A stretch of DNA of 64,000 nucleotides from Desulfatitalea sp. BRH_c12 (GCA_000961655.1 LADR01000010.1:62001-126000), one strand, 5' to 3'. Positions 36,475 to 46,452 are shown, counted from the first letter of the stretch. The notes: generated by a model from the sequence alone, not told the origin. A program made the numbers and translations.

Positions 36475-38520
36475 TTAAAGCTTAAGCAGGGGGATTCGAT
36501 CGGATGGGATATATTCCGGATCTCCGTCACTGAAGGTTGCATGATCGCTCTGCTGATACAGTCGCCAGTAAAGGCCTTCGCGGTGCATGAGCTGATCGTG
36601 GGTGCCGATCTCGGCCAGGCGGCCTTCCTGCAGAACGATGATGCGATCGGCCATGCGCGCAGTGGAAAGACGATGCGCGACGATGACGCAGGTGCGGCCG
36701 GCGATCAAGTTGCGCAGGGCTCGGAATATGGCCTGCTCGGTCTGGGAGTCGATGTAGGAGGTAGCCTCGTCCAGCAGGATCAACTGCGCATCGCGCGCCA
36801 GGGCCCGAGCGATGGTGATCAACTGCCGTTCGCCGCTGGACAGCCCTACCCCGCCTTTTTCGAGCACGGTGTCCAGCCCTTGTGGCAAGCGGTCGATCAG
36901 GGCCGCGCAGTCGGCCGCGGCCACAACGCCGGCCACCGTGCTTTCGTCAACGCCAGTCGGGTCCGGAAAGATGTTACGCCGCACGGTGGTGGTAAAGAGC
37001 ACCGGATCCTGGGTGACCAAAGCGATCAGCGCTCGCAGGCGGGGCGTCTCCCACTCACGCAGGTCCGTGCCGTTAAAGCGCACCTGTCCGCGGGACGGGT
37101 CATAAAACCGCTGGATCAGGTTGAGCACACTGGTTTTGCCCGAACCGGTCGGACCGACCAGGGCCACGGTCTGACCGTGGGGCACCTCGAATGAGATATC
37201 GCGCAGCACCCATTCTCCGGGCGTATAGGCAAACGACACATTGTCCAGCGCCAGCGACCTGAGCACAGGCGGCTTTCGATGGTCGCCGTCCGCGGTGGCA
37301 GCGACCTGAGGCAGGCGCTGATCCGTATCCAGCAGGCCGAAAATACGTTCGGCCGAAGCCATGGCGTTTTGCAGTACATTGTAGTTCTCGGCCAAATCGC
37401 GCATCGGCCGAAAAAACATGCGCAAATAGGAAAGCGCCACCACCAGCACTCCCAGGGTGATGTTGCCCTTGAGCACCTGCAGGCCGCCATACAAAAGCAT
37501 GATGGCCGAAGCGATGATACCCAACACCTCGATCATGGGCATGAACAGGCCGAAAACATGGATCTCGCGCATACCCAACCGATAATTTTCCGCATTCAGG
37601 CGGGCAAAACGCTCGTAGTTGTGGTGTTCCTGGGTAAAGGCCTGAATCGGCTTGATCCCGTCAATCGTCTCGGCCATGCGCCCGTTGATTTCGGCCACCT
37701 TGACGCGTAACGCACGGAAGATGTCGCGCGCGCGCGCGGAAAACTGCATTGCCGTCCAGACCACCACCGGCAGAACGGCAAAAGCGGATATGGCCAGGCG
37801 CCAGTCCAGCACCAGCATGACTATGGCGATGCCGAGTACCATGAAGATATCCTTGAAAACCATGGAAACAAATGTGGTGAACAGTTCGTGCATGTTCTGG
37901 ATATCGTTGGTGGCCCGCGTCACCAGGCGTGCGACCGGCTGGCGCGTGAAAAATGCCATGCTCTGCTGCTGGATATGGTCGAAAATGCGCACGCGTAAAT
38001 CGTGCATCACCCGGTGACCGGCCTTTTCCATAATGACGCGCTGCAGGAACGTCAGGCCGAAATCCGCCCCGACAATCACCAGAAACAGCAACACCACCCA
38101 TACCAGGCTTGCGAGATCGTCGTGCCGCAAGGCTGCCAGATCGTTCTTGGGCAGACGCGCAAGATCCTCATAGGCAATATGCGCCTGCCCATTATCGATC
38201 GTGAACAGGCTGCCATGACGCGCGATGACGTCGCGGACCTTTTCGTCTTGCAGGTCCACCTGCAGATAACGGACCTGGCGCGTGCCGTCGCGGTCGTTCT
38301 CAAGCGGTCCGCTGCGCTGTGGGACGATGTAGCGGTCAATGACGATTTTGCTGAAATAGGGCAAGGCCAGGTTGAGCAGCGTCAAGGCCACCACCAATGC
38401 CACCGACCCCATCAACAGGCGCCGGTAGGGCAGCAGGAAGGGCAGCAGTCTGCTGAGCAGGCGCAGGTCGTGGGGCCTGCCCAAGTGAACCTCCTCGCTG
38501 TATCCGTAATCAGACCGCAT
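36475..38520 (-). CDS. ABC exporter half-transporter, catalytic-site subunit
   Basis: This 681-aa protein has an N-terminal membrane domain (six segments) and a C-terminal ATPase domain. Walker A GPTGSGKTS, Walker B LILLDEATS with the catalytic glutamate, and a divergent signature motif LSSGERQ are visible. A long soluble insertion between the first two membrane segments (about residues 55-125) is unusual. The ATG at 38520 overlaps the stop of the upstream ABC gene by 11 nt and has AGGAG 7 nt upstream. It forms a heterodimer with the 593-aa partner, as in MdlAB/TmrAB/BmrCD. Substrate (lipid, peptide or drug) is not predictable. Confidence 0.9.
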   Translation of the reverse strand: MRSDYGYSEEVHLGRPHDLRLLSRLLPFLLPYRRLLMGSVALVVALTLLNLALPYFSKIVIDRYIVPQRSGPLENDRDGTRQVRYLQVDLQDEKVRDVIARHGSLFTIDNGQAHIAYEDLARLPKNDLAALRHDDLASLVWVVLLFLVIVGADFGLTFLQRVIMEKAGHRVMHDLRVRIFDHIQQQSMAFFTRQPVARLVTRATNDIQNMHELFTTFVSMVFKDIFMVLGIAIVMLVLDWRLAISAFAVLPVVVWTAMQFSARARDIFRALRVKVAEINGRMAETIDGIKPIQAFTQEHHNYERFARLNAENYRLGMREIHVFGLFMPMIEVLGIIASAIMLLYGGLQVLKGNITLGVLVVALSYLRMFFRPMRDLAENYNVLQNAMASAERIFGLLDTDQRLPQVAATADGDHRKPPVLRSLALDNVSFAYTPGEWVLRDISFEVPHGQTVALVGPTGSGKTSVLNLIQRFYDPSRGQVRFNGTDLREWETPRLRALIALVTQDPVLFTTTVRRNIFPDPTGVDESTVAGVVAAADCAALIDRLPQGLDTVLEKGGVGLSSGERQLITIARALARDAQLILLDEATSYIDSQTEQAIFRALRNLIAGRTCVIVAHRLSTARMADRIIVLQEGRLAEIGTHDQLMHREGLYWRLYQQSDHATFSDGDPEYIPSDRIPLLKL

Positions 38521-40291
38521 GATCCAACTCCTGCAAGGCATGCACGCGCGCGTAATACCCTTTTTGGGCCAGCAATTGCTCGTGCGTGCCGGATTCGACC
38601 AACCGGCCCGCCTGCAGCGTCAGGATGGTATCGGCAAAACGCAACGCAGCGAGGCGATGCGACACCACGAGCACTGTTTTGCGCCCGGCCATGGCGCGTA
38701 TGGCATCCACGATGATCTCGGCGGTGGCTGTGTCCACCTGGCTGATCGGATCGTCGAGCAGAACGATCGACGCATCGATCAGCAGGGCGCGGGCCAGAAC
38801 GATGCGCTGCTTCTGACCCCCGGAGAGCAATACGCCCTTTTCGCCCACGCGCGTGTCCAAACCATGCGGCAAGGCAGCCAGCGTTTCGCGCAGCCCCGCT
38901 GCCGCAATGGCAGCATCCAAACGGTCATGACAGCGCAGCGGGCAACCGAACATGATGTTGTCACGCACGGTACCGGCAAACAGAAAAGGTTCCTGGGGCA
39001 CATAGGACACCTGCCGGCGCAAATCGGCCAGGGCCCAGTCCCGTACATCCACCCCGTCAATGACCACCCGCCCGCCGGTCGTATCATACAGACGCGGCAC
39101 CAGGCTCAGCAGCGTGCTTTTCCCACTTCCCGGGGGGCCCACGATGCCCACTATCCGGCCGGGTTGGATCTGCAGACTGATGTCCGACAAAACCATCTGC
39201 CGATCTGCCTGGCCGTAGGCGAAATGCACCCGCTCAAAACCCAACGCACCCTTTACGGCGGTCATGACCGTGGGGGTTGGCGGGTCCGCAATGGCCGGCT
39301 GCAGTTGCATGATCTGCTTGAGACGCTCCAGCGAGGCGCCCCCGCGCTGGATGACATTGGTCACCCAGCCCAACGCCATCATGGGCCAGGAGAGCAGGTT
39401 CAGATAACTGATAAAGGCCACGAAATCACCCGGAGTGATTTCGAACAACAGGCTTTTGCGGCCGCCAAAAAAAAGAACGGCCGCCAGGCTCAGGTTGGTC
39501 AGCAGCATCATGAGTGGGAAAAAAACGCTGGTCACCCCTACCAACCGCATGTTGCGATCCACATACTCCTGGGAAACCGCACGCACCGCCGCCATGGCGG
39601 CAGCCTCCTCATTATGGGCCTTGATCATGTGCATCCCGGCGCAGCGCTCGCGCACCGTCTCCGTCAAATCGGCAAACGAGCCCTGGACCTGCTGATATCG
39701 CTGGTGCATGCGCCGGCCGAGCAGGCGAGAGGCCAAAACGATGAAGGGCATGGGAATCAGCACGTACAAGGTCAACTCGACATGGATATACAACATGAAG
39801 CCGATGGCGGCGGCGCCGAGCACGATGGCGTCGTTCAAGGCCACCAGCCCCATGCCTGTGGCCATGCGCACCTGCATGATGTCGTTGGTGGCATGCGCCA
39901 TAAGGTCGCCCGTCTTGCTGCGATCGAAAAAGCTTGCGGATAAGGTTTGCAGGTGGCTCAACAACCGGTTGCGCAGATCAGCCTCCAGATGACGGGCCGT
40001 ACCCAACAGGCAGCGGCGCCAGACATACCGAAATACACCGATGCACACGCCCATGATGGCAATCGCGCCGGCATAACGCAGCAGTGCATACCCCTCGACG
40101 CGCAGCAAGGTCAGATCGTCCACTGCCCACTTGATCACGCGCGGAATCATCAGTTGCATAAAATCCACTGTAATCAGCGACAGCAGCCCAACCGCGACAA
40201 TGCGCCAGCGGGATTTGAAATAAGGTATGATCAGATCGGCCGCTTTCATGGGCGATACCATAAGGCGCATGGCGCGTCGGGTCAACGCCAT
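38510..40291 (-). CDS. ABC exporter half-transporter, degenerate-site subunit
   Basis: This 593-aa half-transporter has a membrane domain (about 20-310) and an ATPase domain with Walker A GPPGSGKST, a canonical signature LSGGQKQR, and Walker B IVLLDDPIS, where Asp replaces the catalytic Glu. Together with the divergent signature motif of its partner this predicts one inactive and one active ATP site, the hallmark of heterodimeric exporters. The two genes overlap by 11 nt. Start is uncertain; ATG codons at 40270 and 40249 are alternatives. Confidence 0.9.
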   Translation of the reverse strand: MALTRRAMRLMVSPMKAADLIIPYFKSRWRIVAVGLLSLITVDFMQLMIPRVIKWAVDDLTLLRVEGYALLRYAGAIAIMGVCIGVFRYVWRRCLLGTARHLEADLRNRLLSHLQTLSASFFDRSKTGDLMAHATNDIMQVRMATGMGLVALNDAIVLGAAAIGFMLYIHVELTLYVLIPMPFIVLASRLLGRRMHQRYQQVQGSFADLTETVRERCAGMHMIKAHNEEAAAMAAVRAVSQEYVDRNMRLVGVTSVFFPLMMLLTNLSLAAVLFFGGRKSLLFEITPGDFVAFISYLNLLSWPMMALGWVTNVIQRGGASLERLKQIMQLQPAIADPPTPTVMTAVKGALGFERVHFAYGQADRQMVLSDISLQIQPGRIVGIVGPPGSGKSTLLSLVPRLYDTTGGRVVIDGVDVRDWALADLRRQVSYVPQEPFLFAGTVRDNIMFGCPLRCHDRLDAAIAAAGLRETLAALPHGLDTRVGEKGVLLSGGQKQRIVLARALLIDASIVLLDDPISQVDTATAEIIVDAIRAMAGRKTVLVVSHRLAALRFADTILTLQAGRLVESGTHEQLLAQKGYYARVHALQELDHAV

Positions 40292-40589
40292 TGCTTAGCA
40301 GGTGCAGGACTATTCAGTGGTTCGCGTGAGGGGCTTCACCTGTAGGGGCCGGCGGTCGCCCGGTGCGGGTGTAAAGCCACCACCCAGGCCAATCATTGGT
40401 GCGGGAGACGCAGGGACCAGCCTATTTGACATTGGCGGGGGGGGTTGTTAATTAGGTAAAATCCATCAATGGAGACGGCTCCAGGCATATCGCAGCCGCT
40501 ATCCCGAAGGGCAGAGCATCAAACAGCTTTTGTGGATGGGTACACTTTGCACTTTCAACTCCGGCGCAGCCGGCTCAGAACAGGATTTT
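40292..40589. other. Intergenic region with repeat fragments
   Basis: Contains a partial copy of the GGCCGGCGGTCGCCCGGTGC palindrome (40345-40366) and a 'acactttgcactttcaa' fragment (about 40541) typical of the TIR repeat. No gene is supported. The promoters of the divergent ABC and RNB genes should lie here. Confidence 0.4.
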
Positions 40590-42566
40590 ATGGAATCGGG
40601 TCAAGTGGTTGAATTCATCGACAGCCAGAAAATTTTCTGCGCCGTTGTTCTGGACATTAAAAACGTGCGTTTGCGGCTGTTGACCGAAAACAATCGCGAG
40701 GTCAAAATCTCGGCTGAACGGCTGACGCATCGGTCCGAAAAGCGTCTGCCGGCCTCTTTGGGGCGCGATAAAATGGTGGCCACTCTCAAGGAGATTGCCG
40801 CGCGCCGCAGGGATCTGAGCCGGCAGGTCGATATCCAGACCCTTTGGGAAGTCCTGCACAGCGAACAGCAGTGGGTCGATCTGCCCACCATGACCGCTTT
40901 TTGTTTTCCCGAGGATTCCAATGGCGATCACGAATCGGCCGTGATTCGCGCCTTCTTCAACGACCGGCTCTATTTCAAGTTCAGCTCCGACCAGTTCTTT
41001 CCTCACTCGGCCGACAAAGTCGAACAGATTATGGCCGCCCGCGAAAAGGTAGAGCGCCAAGCGCGCCTGATCGATCAGGGCGGTATCTGGATGCAAAAGG
41101 TTCTCAAGGGGCAGGACGCGGTTGCGCCGTCTGAAAAAGAGGCGATCATACGCATTCTGGTGTCCTACGAATTGCACGATAAAGAAAGTCCCCACCGGGA
41201 AATGGCCCGCGGTATTTTGAAAAAAGCCGGCACGGCATCGCCCTCGGCGATCTTCACCTTTCTGGTAAAGATCGGGGTGTGGGATCCCAATGAAAATATA
41301 GATCTGTTGCGCCACGATATCCGTGTTCAAATGCCGCCGGTCGTTGAAAAACATGCCGAGACCCTCTGCCGCACACCCCCACACGTCGGCGACCGGCGTG
41401 ACCTGCGCGATCTTCCCTTGATGACCGTCGATGGCCCGTCTACGCTCGATTTCGATGATGCCATCAGTCTGGTACCCCAGGGCGAGGATTTCGTGCTCGG
41501 CATCCATATCGCGGACGTGGGCCACTATCTGACCAAGGACTCCCCTGTCGATCAGGAAGCCCGGGCGCGCGGCACCTCTATTTACATGCCCGACCTGCGC
41601 ATTTCCATGCTGCCGCAATGCCTGGCTCTGGGCACCTGCAGTCTCAGGGCGGGTGAAGACCGGCCGGCCATCAGCACCTTGATAACCATCTCGCCCCAGG
41701 CGCGCATCCGCGACTTTGAAATCGTCCCCAGCCTGATCCGCGTCAAAGACCAGCTGACCTACCAGGATGTGGACGACATGGCCGTCAGCAACCCGACCAT
41801 TCAGGCCCTGCACACAATTGCTGGGCATTATCGCACGAGTCGTTCGAACGATGGGGCCCTGATCATCGATTTGCCCGAAATCAATATCTGGCTGAACGCC
41901 AACGGGGAGCCGGTCGTCTCGCGTGTGGACCGTGAAAGCCCATCGCACCTGCTGGTGGCCGAACTGATGATACTGGCCAACAGCCTGGCTGCCCGCTTTC
42001 TGGCCGAACGCGATCTGCCGGCGATTTTCCGCGCCCAAGCCGCGCCGCGCGAAAGGTTGTTCGACAACAACCAGGGATCGCTTTTCCAAAATTGGATGCA
42101 GCGTCGCCAGATCAACCGTTTCATGCTGGGCAGCGCCCCCGAACCCCATTCCGGGTTGGGCGTTCCCGCTTATGTCACCTGCACCTCGCCGATCCGCAAA
42201 TATACTGACCTGGTCACCCAGCGGCAACTGCGCGCGGCCATGGGCCTGGAAAAAGCCTACGACCGCAAGGAGATGGATTTTCTGATTGCCGCCCTGACCG
42301 AACCGATCAGTTTGGTTGGACGCCTCCAGTCCCGCCGGCACCGGTACTGGATGCTCAAATACTTGGAAGGCCGCATTGGCAAGAAGTACGAGGCGCTTGT
42401 CCTGAACAAACGCCGCGAAGGCTACGTGATCCTTATTCCCGAATACATGATCGAGTGCCAATTGTCCGGTGCCGACAACGTCACCTTAAAACCGGAAGAT
42501 CTGATCCAGATCACCATCCAGCACGTCAATGCGCGCAACGACGTGATTACGGTGTATTTGGGGTAA
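40590..42566 (+). CDS. RNB-domain exoribonuclease (RNase II/R-like)
   Basis: This 658-aa protein has an N-terminal region (1-270) unlike the cold-shock domains of E. coli RNase II/R, then an RNB catalytic domain with TVDGPSTLDFDDAIS (metal-binding aspartates, near 286-300) and MLPQCLALGTCSL, and a C-terminal segment that may be S1-like. It degrades RNA processively from the 3' end. The start is placed at ATG 40590 because the upstream in-frame codons (from TTG 40530) lie in repeat-derived DNA. It is followed by the ribosome-rescue gene arfB 48 bp downstream. Confidence 0.88.
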   Translation: MESGQVVEFIDSQKIFCAVVLDIKNVRLRLLTENNREVKISAERLTHRSEKRLPASLGRDKMVATLKEIAARRRDLSRQVDIQTLWEVLHSEQQWVDLPTMTAFCFPEDSNGDHESAVIRAFFNDRLYFKFSSDQFFPHSADKVEQIMAAREKVERQARLIDQGGIWMQKVLKGQDAVAPSEKEAIIRILVSYELHDKESPHREMARGILKKAGTASPSAIFTFLVKIGVWDPNENIDLLRHDIRVQMPPVVEKHAETLCRTPPHVGDRRDLRDLPLMTVDGPSTLDFDDAISLVPQGEDFVLGIHIADVGHYLTKDSPVDQEARARGTSIYMPDLRISMLPQCLALGTCSLRAGEDRPAISTLITISPQARIRDFEIVPSLIRVKDQLTYQDVDDMAVSNPTIQALHTIAGHYRTSRSNDGALIIDLPEINIWLNANGEPVVSRVDRESPSHLLVAELMILANSLAARFLAERDLPAIFRAQAAPRERLFDNNQGSLFQNWMQRRQINRFMLGSAPEPHSGLGVPAYVTCTSPIRKYTDLVTQRQLRAAMGLEKAYDRKEMDFLIAALTEPISLVGRLQSRRHRYWMLKYLEGRIGKKYEALVLNKRREGYVILIPEYMIECQLSGADNVTLKPEDLIQITIQHVNARNDVITVYLG

Positions 42567-42614
42567 ATTCATATAGACCAACAGACCAAATGGGCCAAAA
42601 ACGGGCTGACGACA

Positions 42615-43043
42615 ATGGTGCCAATTACCGAAACAGTGGCCATTCCCTTAAGTGAGATCGAACTCAGTGCTATTCGCAGCCAAGGCGCGGGCGGGCAGAA
42701 CGTGAACAAGGTCTCGACAGCCGTGCACCTGCGCTTTGACGTGAGGGCCTCTTCCCTGCCGGACATCTACAAAGAGCGTCTGCTGAGATTGAGCGACCAC
42801 CGCCTCACAAAAGACGGTGTTATCGTCATCAAGGCTCAGCAGCACCGTACACAGGAGAAAAACCGGCAGGACGCCTTCGAACGGCTGCAGCAACTGGTCA
42901 GGACCGTAACAGTCACGCCCATAAAAAGGCGCGCCACCCGGCCGAGCCGCAGCGCGCGCCGCAAGCGCCTGGATTCAAAAACCCGGCACGGACAACGCAA
43001 ATCACTCAGGGGCAAAGTGGATATCAGAAAAGAAGACAGTTGA
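42615..43043 (+). CDS. arfB: Peptidyl-tRNA hydrolase ArfB (YaeJ-like)
   Basis: A 142-aa ribosome-rescue factor that hydrolyses peptidyl-tRNA on stalled ribosomes. The GGQ motif lies in RSQGAGGQNVNKV (residues 21-33), and the basic C-terminal tail (RRATRPSRSARRKRLDSKTRHGQRKS) that inserts into the empty mRNA channel is present. The ribosome site is weak, so coupling to the RNB gene 48 bp upstream is possible. Confidence 0.92.
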   Translation: MVPITETVAIPLSEIELSAIRSQGAGGQNVNKVSTAVHLRFDVRASSLPDIYKERLLRLSDHRLTKDGVIVIKAQQHRTQEKNRQDAFERLQQLVRTVTVTPIKRRATRPSRSARRKRLDSKTRHGQRKSLRGKVDIRKEDS

Positions 43044-43123
43044 AGGAAAAAAATGGCCCACCGTGCGCCGCGCGCGGGCGCACGTACGAATCAATGATCA
43101 AAGAAGGATTTAAAGGAGCGCCG

Positions 43124-44191
43124 ATGAGCCATCTTTTTTCCCCTTTTACGCTACGATCCATTACCTTCAAAAATCGAATCTTCGTCTCCCCCATGTGCCA
43201 GTATTCCAGCCAGGACGGCCTTGCCAATGACTGGCACCTGGTCCATCTGGGAAGCCGGGCCGTGGGCGGTGCCTCCCTGGTGATCGTCGAAGCCACGGCA
43301 GTCAGCCCCGAGGGCCGCATCTCGCCCTGGGACAGCGGGTTGTGGTCCGACCGCCATACGCAGGCTTTCACAGGCATCACCGCATTCATCAAAGCCCAGG
43401 GCTGCGTCCCTGGCATCCAACTGGCCCATGCGGGACGCAAAGCCTCGACCGACGCCCCCTGGCGTGCCGGGCGCCCGCTCGATGAAAGTGCCGGTGGATG
43501 GCAGCCGCTGGCGCCCAGCCCGATCCCCTTCGATGCCATCGCCCCTGTGCCGCGCGCGCTGAGCGCCGCCGACATCGCCCAAGTGGCCGACCAGTTCGAT
43601 GCCGCCGCCGACCGCGCCCTGCAGGCCGGCTTCGAGGTCCTCGAACTGCACATGGCCCATGGTTATCTGCTGCACGAATTCCTGTCGCCGCTCTCGAACC
43701 AGCGCACGGACGCGTTCGGCGCAACGCTTGAAAACCGCATGCGCCTGCCACTCGAGATCGCCGAGCGCGTACGCAAACGCTGGCCGGACCACCTGCCGCT
43801 GTTCGTGCGCATCTCCTGCACCGACTGGGCGGACGGCGGATGGGATCTGGCCCAATCCATCCAGTTGTGCCGCAAACTCAAAACGATCGGCGTCGACCTG
43901 ATCGATTGCTCCAGCGCCGCACTGGTGCCGCATGTTCGAATCCCAATCGGCCCTGGTTTCCAAGTGCCCTTTGCCGAGACCATCCGCTGCGACGCGCACA
44001 TCGCCACCGGGGCGGTCGGCCTGATCACCCACCCGGTGCAGGCCGAGCAGATTCTGTGCAACGGGCAGGCCGATGCGGTTCTGCTGGCCCGCGAAATGCT
44101 GCGCGACCCATACTGGCCATTGCACGCCGCCCGCATCCTCGGCGAAGATATCCAATGGCCTGCGCAATACGACCGGGCTAAAACGGGATAG
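43124..44191 (+). CDS. NADH:flavin oxidoreductase, old yellow enzyme (YqjM/NamA-like)
   Basis: This FMN enzyme (355 aa) reduces activated C=C bonds with NAD(P)H. The YqjM-subclass Cys and Tyr (PMCQYS near 22-27), the substrate-binding His pair in the HMAHGYLLHEFLSP segment and the NQRTD motif are intact. The start is ATG 43124 with AAGGAG 5 nt upstream; a longer frame from 43040 is rejected for lack of a ribosome site. It follows arfB by 80 bp; no functional link is evident. The physiological substrate is unknown. Confidence 0.92.
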   Translation: MSHLFSPFTLRSITFKNRIFVSPMCQYSSQDGLANDWHLVHLGSRAVGGASLVIVEATAVSPEGRISPWDSGLWSDRHTQAFTGITAFIKAQGCVPGIQLAHAGRKASTDAPWRAGRPLDESAGGWQPLAPSPIPFDAIAPVPRALSAADIAQVADQFDAAADRALQAGFEVLELHMAHGYLLHEFLSPLSNQRTDAFGATLENRMRLPLEIAERVRKRWPDHLPLFVRISCTDWADGGWDLAQSIQLCRKLKTIGVDLIDCSSAALVPHVRIPIGPGFQVPFAETIRCDAHIATGAVGLITHPVQAEQILCNGQADAVLLAREMLRDPYWPLHAARILGEDIQWPAQYDRAKTG

Positions 44192-44292
44192 GTATCCGAA
44201 TTTCAGAATATGGCTATGCAGTTCGCGCCAGGCGGACACACTTTAAACTTTACACTTCGCCAATGGGAGACTTGTCTCCGGTTCGGAGAGTT

Positions 44293-44865
44293 ATGATAGA
44301 CACTTTCGACACACATATTCTGATCACCGGTTTGGTGATCTTCGTCGCCCGGATCTGCGATGTATCCATCGGCACGGTACGCACGATCATCACAGTGCAG
44401 GGCCGCACGGTGATCGCTTTTTTTCTGGCCATTTTCGAGATCACCCTCTGGGTGCTGGTGGCCAGCACAGTCATCAACCAGGTGAAGGACCAGCCGATCC
44501 TGGTGGTCTTCTACGCCTTCGGGTATGCCACCGGAAATGTGGTCGGCATCCTTGTCGAACGCAAACTGGCTTTCGGGTTGATCATCCTCAGGGTAATCAC
44601 GCGCGATGCGGGCAAGCTGCTCTCCGATTCGCTGCGCGAGTTCGGCCAGCCCGTCACGGTCTTTCACGGCGAGGGCATGACCGGACCCGTGGAGGAACTC
44701 TACATTGCCTGCCGGCGCCGGGATTTGAAATGGATCCTGCCGCATGTGCGCACGACAGACCCCAACGCCTTTTATGTCATCGAGCAGGCCCGCGACGTCA
44801 GCAAGGTGCTGCGCCCCACCTACAGTTCCCTGGGCGGCTGGCGGGCGACGAACAAGCGTAAATAA
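44293..44865 (+). CDS. UPF0316/DUF2179-type membrane protein
   Basis: A 190-aa protein with about three N-terminal membrane segments (residues 9-28, 38-60, 68-85) and a soluble C-terminal DUF2179-like domain (about 100-175; AFGLIILRVITRDAGKLLSDSLREFG), as in the YebE/UPF0316 family. ATG 44293 has GGAGA just upstream. Function unknown. Its last codons and stop lie inside a 59-bp sequence duplicated at 45066-45124 around a repeat element. Confidence 0.8.
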   Translation: MIDTFDTHILITGLVIFVARICDVSIGTVRTIITVQGRTVIAFFLAIFEITLWVLVASTVINQVKDQPILVVFYAFGYATGNVVGILVERKLAFGLIILRVITRDAGKLLSDSLREFGQPVTVFHGEGMTGPVEELYIACRRRDLKWILPHVRTTDPNAFYVIEQARDVSKVLRPTYSSLGGWRATNKRK

Positions 44866-45124
44866 AGACTCTTTCCACAAAATGGACCGCATACAGCCAG
44901 GTAGGGTGGGCATCGCCCACCATTGTCTTATGTCGATCGCCTCTGTGATTGGCCGTGTCATCGCTATGTTCGATCCGGTGTCTATCCAATCGCGTGGCGG
45001 GATCAATGTCAGAACCGATGGTGTTGTTTGCAGGCAATAGTGGTGGGCAATGCCCACCCTACATTCTGGCGGGCGACGAACAAGCGTAAATAAAGACTCT
45101 TTCCACAAAATGGACCGCATACAG
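44838..45124 (+). mobile_element. Palindrome-ended element flanked by 59-bp direct repeats
   Basis: A 162-bp element (44901-45062; same ends and similar interior as the 7619-type) lies between two identical 59-bp sequences, 44838-44896 and 45066-45124. The first copy includes the last codons and stop of the UPF0316 gene. The arrangement looks like an insertion with a very long target duplication, or a tandem duplication centred on the element. Confidence 0.85.
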
Positions 45125-45146
45125 AATATGATTTGAATTCAATAAA

Positions 45147-45176
45147 TTGACATACCGCCTGTCTCGCATCTATAAA
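45147..45176 (+). promoter_or_regulatory. Sigma-70 promoter of the porin gene
   Basis: TTGACA (45147-45152), an 18-nt spacer and TATAAA (45171-45176). It would give a 5' leader of about 210 nt before the ATG at 45394, long enough for post-transcriptional control. Confidence 0.7.
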
Positions 45177-45393
45177 AATTTATTATCTTGAACACAATTT
45201 TAACGAAACGCTAGTGTACAACTCACCTCGACTTCGCTATAGTCCCACCACTTGGTTTGGCGACCAAAGTGCATTTCGAAAGGCAACGAACCGGATACGA
45301 CCGGCCGGTTGAGCCCCCCGGCCCGTGTTCGTGGAATATATACTGCAGTTCGAATGACTTTTTTTATCAGTTCACTTTTTAAGGAGGAAACAC

Positions 45394-46452
45394 ATGAAGA
45401 AAGCTTATTGTTTGGCAGCTCTGTTAGCCGTGTGCCTGGTGCTCGGTGCCTTCAGCCCGGCCATGGCCCTTGAAGCCAAAGTGTCCGGTCAGATCAACCA
45501 GATGGTGATGTGGGCCGACGATGGCGACGAAGACGATTTTTTCGTGGCCGACAACGACAGCTCGTCGACCCGCTTCCGGTTTACCGGATCGGAGAAGTTC
45601 GGCGCGGTCACGGCCGGCTTTCAGTTCGAGATGGAAGCCCAGAGAAACGCTTCCAATTTTGTCACCATCGCCCAAACAGACGATGGCGATTTTGAATGGA
45701 ACGATCGTTGGATGAATGTCTACTTCGATACCGCCTTCGGTAAATTCGAAATCGGCAAAGGCGACAGCGCCGCCAACAACACGGCTGAAGTCGACCTGTC
45801 CGGCACGGCCGTGGTCACCTATTCCGATATCAATGCCACCGGTGGATCGTTCGCCTGGCAAAATGACGATGGCACCGATTTTGGCACCACAATCAGCGGT
45901 ACACGCAACAACTTTGACGGCATGTTGAGCCGTACCGAACGTCTGCGCTACAACACGCCGCTTTTCGCCGGATTTCAGTTGGCCGGCAGTGTTTCCAACG
46001 GCGACGGCTGGGATGCATCGCTGTGGTATGCGGCCGAGTTTTATGGCAAACTGGCTGCGGCCATCGGCTACACCAAACCCGAAGATCGCAGTGCCGCCAC
46101 GGATTACCAGTTGGCTGGATCGATCTCCTGGCTGGCGCCGTTCGGTTTGAACCTCACGGCATCATACGGCACCCGTGAACTCGAAGCCCCCGGCAGAGAC
46201 GACGCCACCACCTGGATGGGCAAAGTCGGTTACAAGTTCGACATTCATGCGGTGTCGGTTGAATACGGCATGACCTCTGATTTGAGGCTCGATGGTGAAG
46301 ATTCCTCCAACTGGGGCGTGGCCTACGTGGTCAATCCCTGGAAACCGGTTGAATTCTATGCCGCTTATCGTCATTACATGCTGGATGCGGCTGCTGGTCC
46401 GGACCCTGAGGACATCCAGGTGGCCATGGCCGGTACGCGTATTAAATTCTAG
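45394..46452 (+). CDS. Outer-membrane porin
   Basis: A 352-aa secreted beta-barrel protein. The signal peptide (1-26, cleavage after AMA) is clear. The mature part starts with LEAKVSGQINQMVMWADDG, has alternating aromatic/hydrophobic strands with acidic loops, and ends in ...TRIKF, the C-terminal Phe required for BAM-mediated assembly. The length fits a 16-stranded general porin of deltaproteobacteria. AAGGAGG precedes the ATG. The strong promoter and long leader suggest high, regulated expression. Substrate range is not predictable. Confidence 0.9.
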   Translation: MKKAYCLAALLAVCLVLGAFSPAMALEAKVSGQINQMVMWADDGDEDDFFVADNDSSSTRFRFTGSEKFGAVTAGFQFEMEAQRNASNFVTIAQTDDGDFEWNDRWMNVYFDTAFGKFEIGKGDSAANNTAEVDLSGTAVVTYSDINATGGSFAWQNDDGTDFGTTISGTRNNFDGMLSRTERLRYNTPLFAGFQLAGSVSNGDGWDASLWYAAEFYGKLAAAIGYTKPEDRSAATDYQLAGSISWLAPFGLNLTASYGTRELEAPGRDDATTWMGKVGYKFDIHAVSVEYGMTSDLRLDGEDSSNWGVAYVVNPWKPVEFYAAYRHYMLDAAAGPDPEDIQVAMAGTRIKF

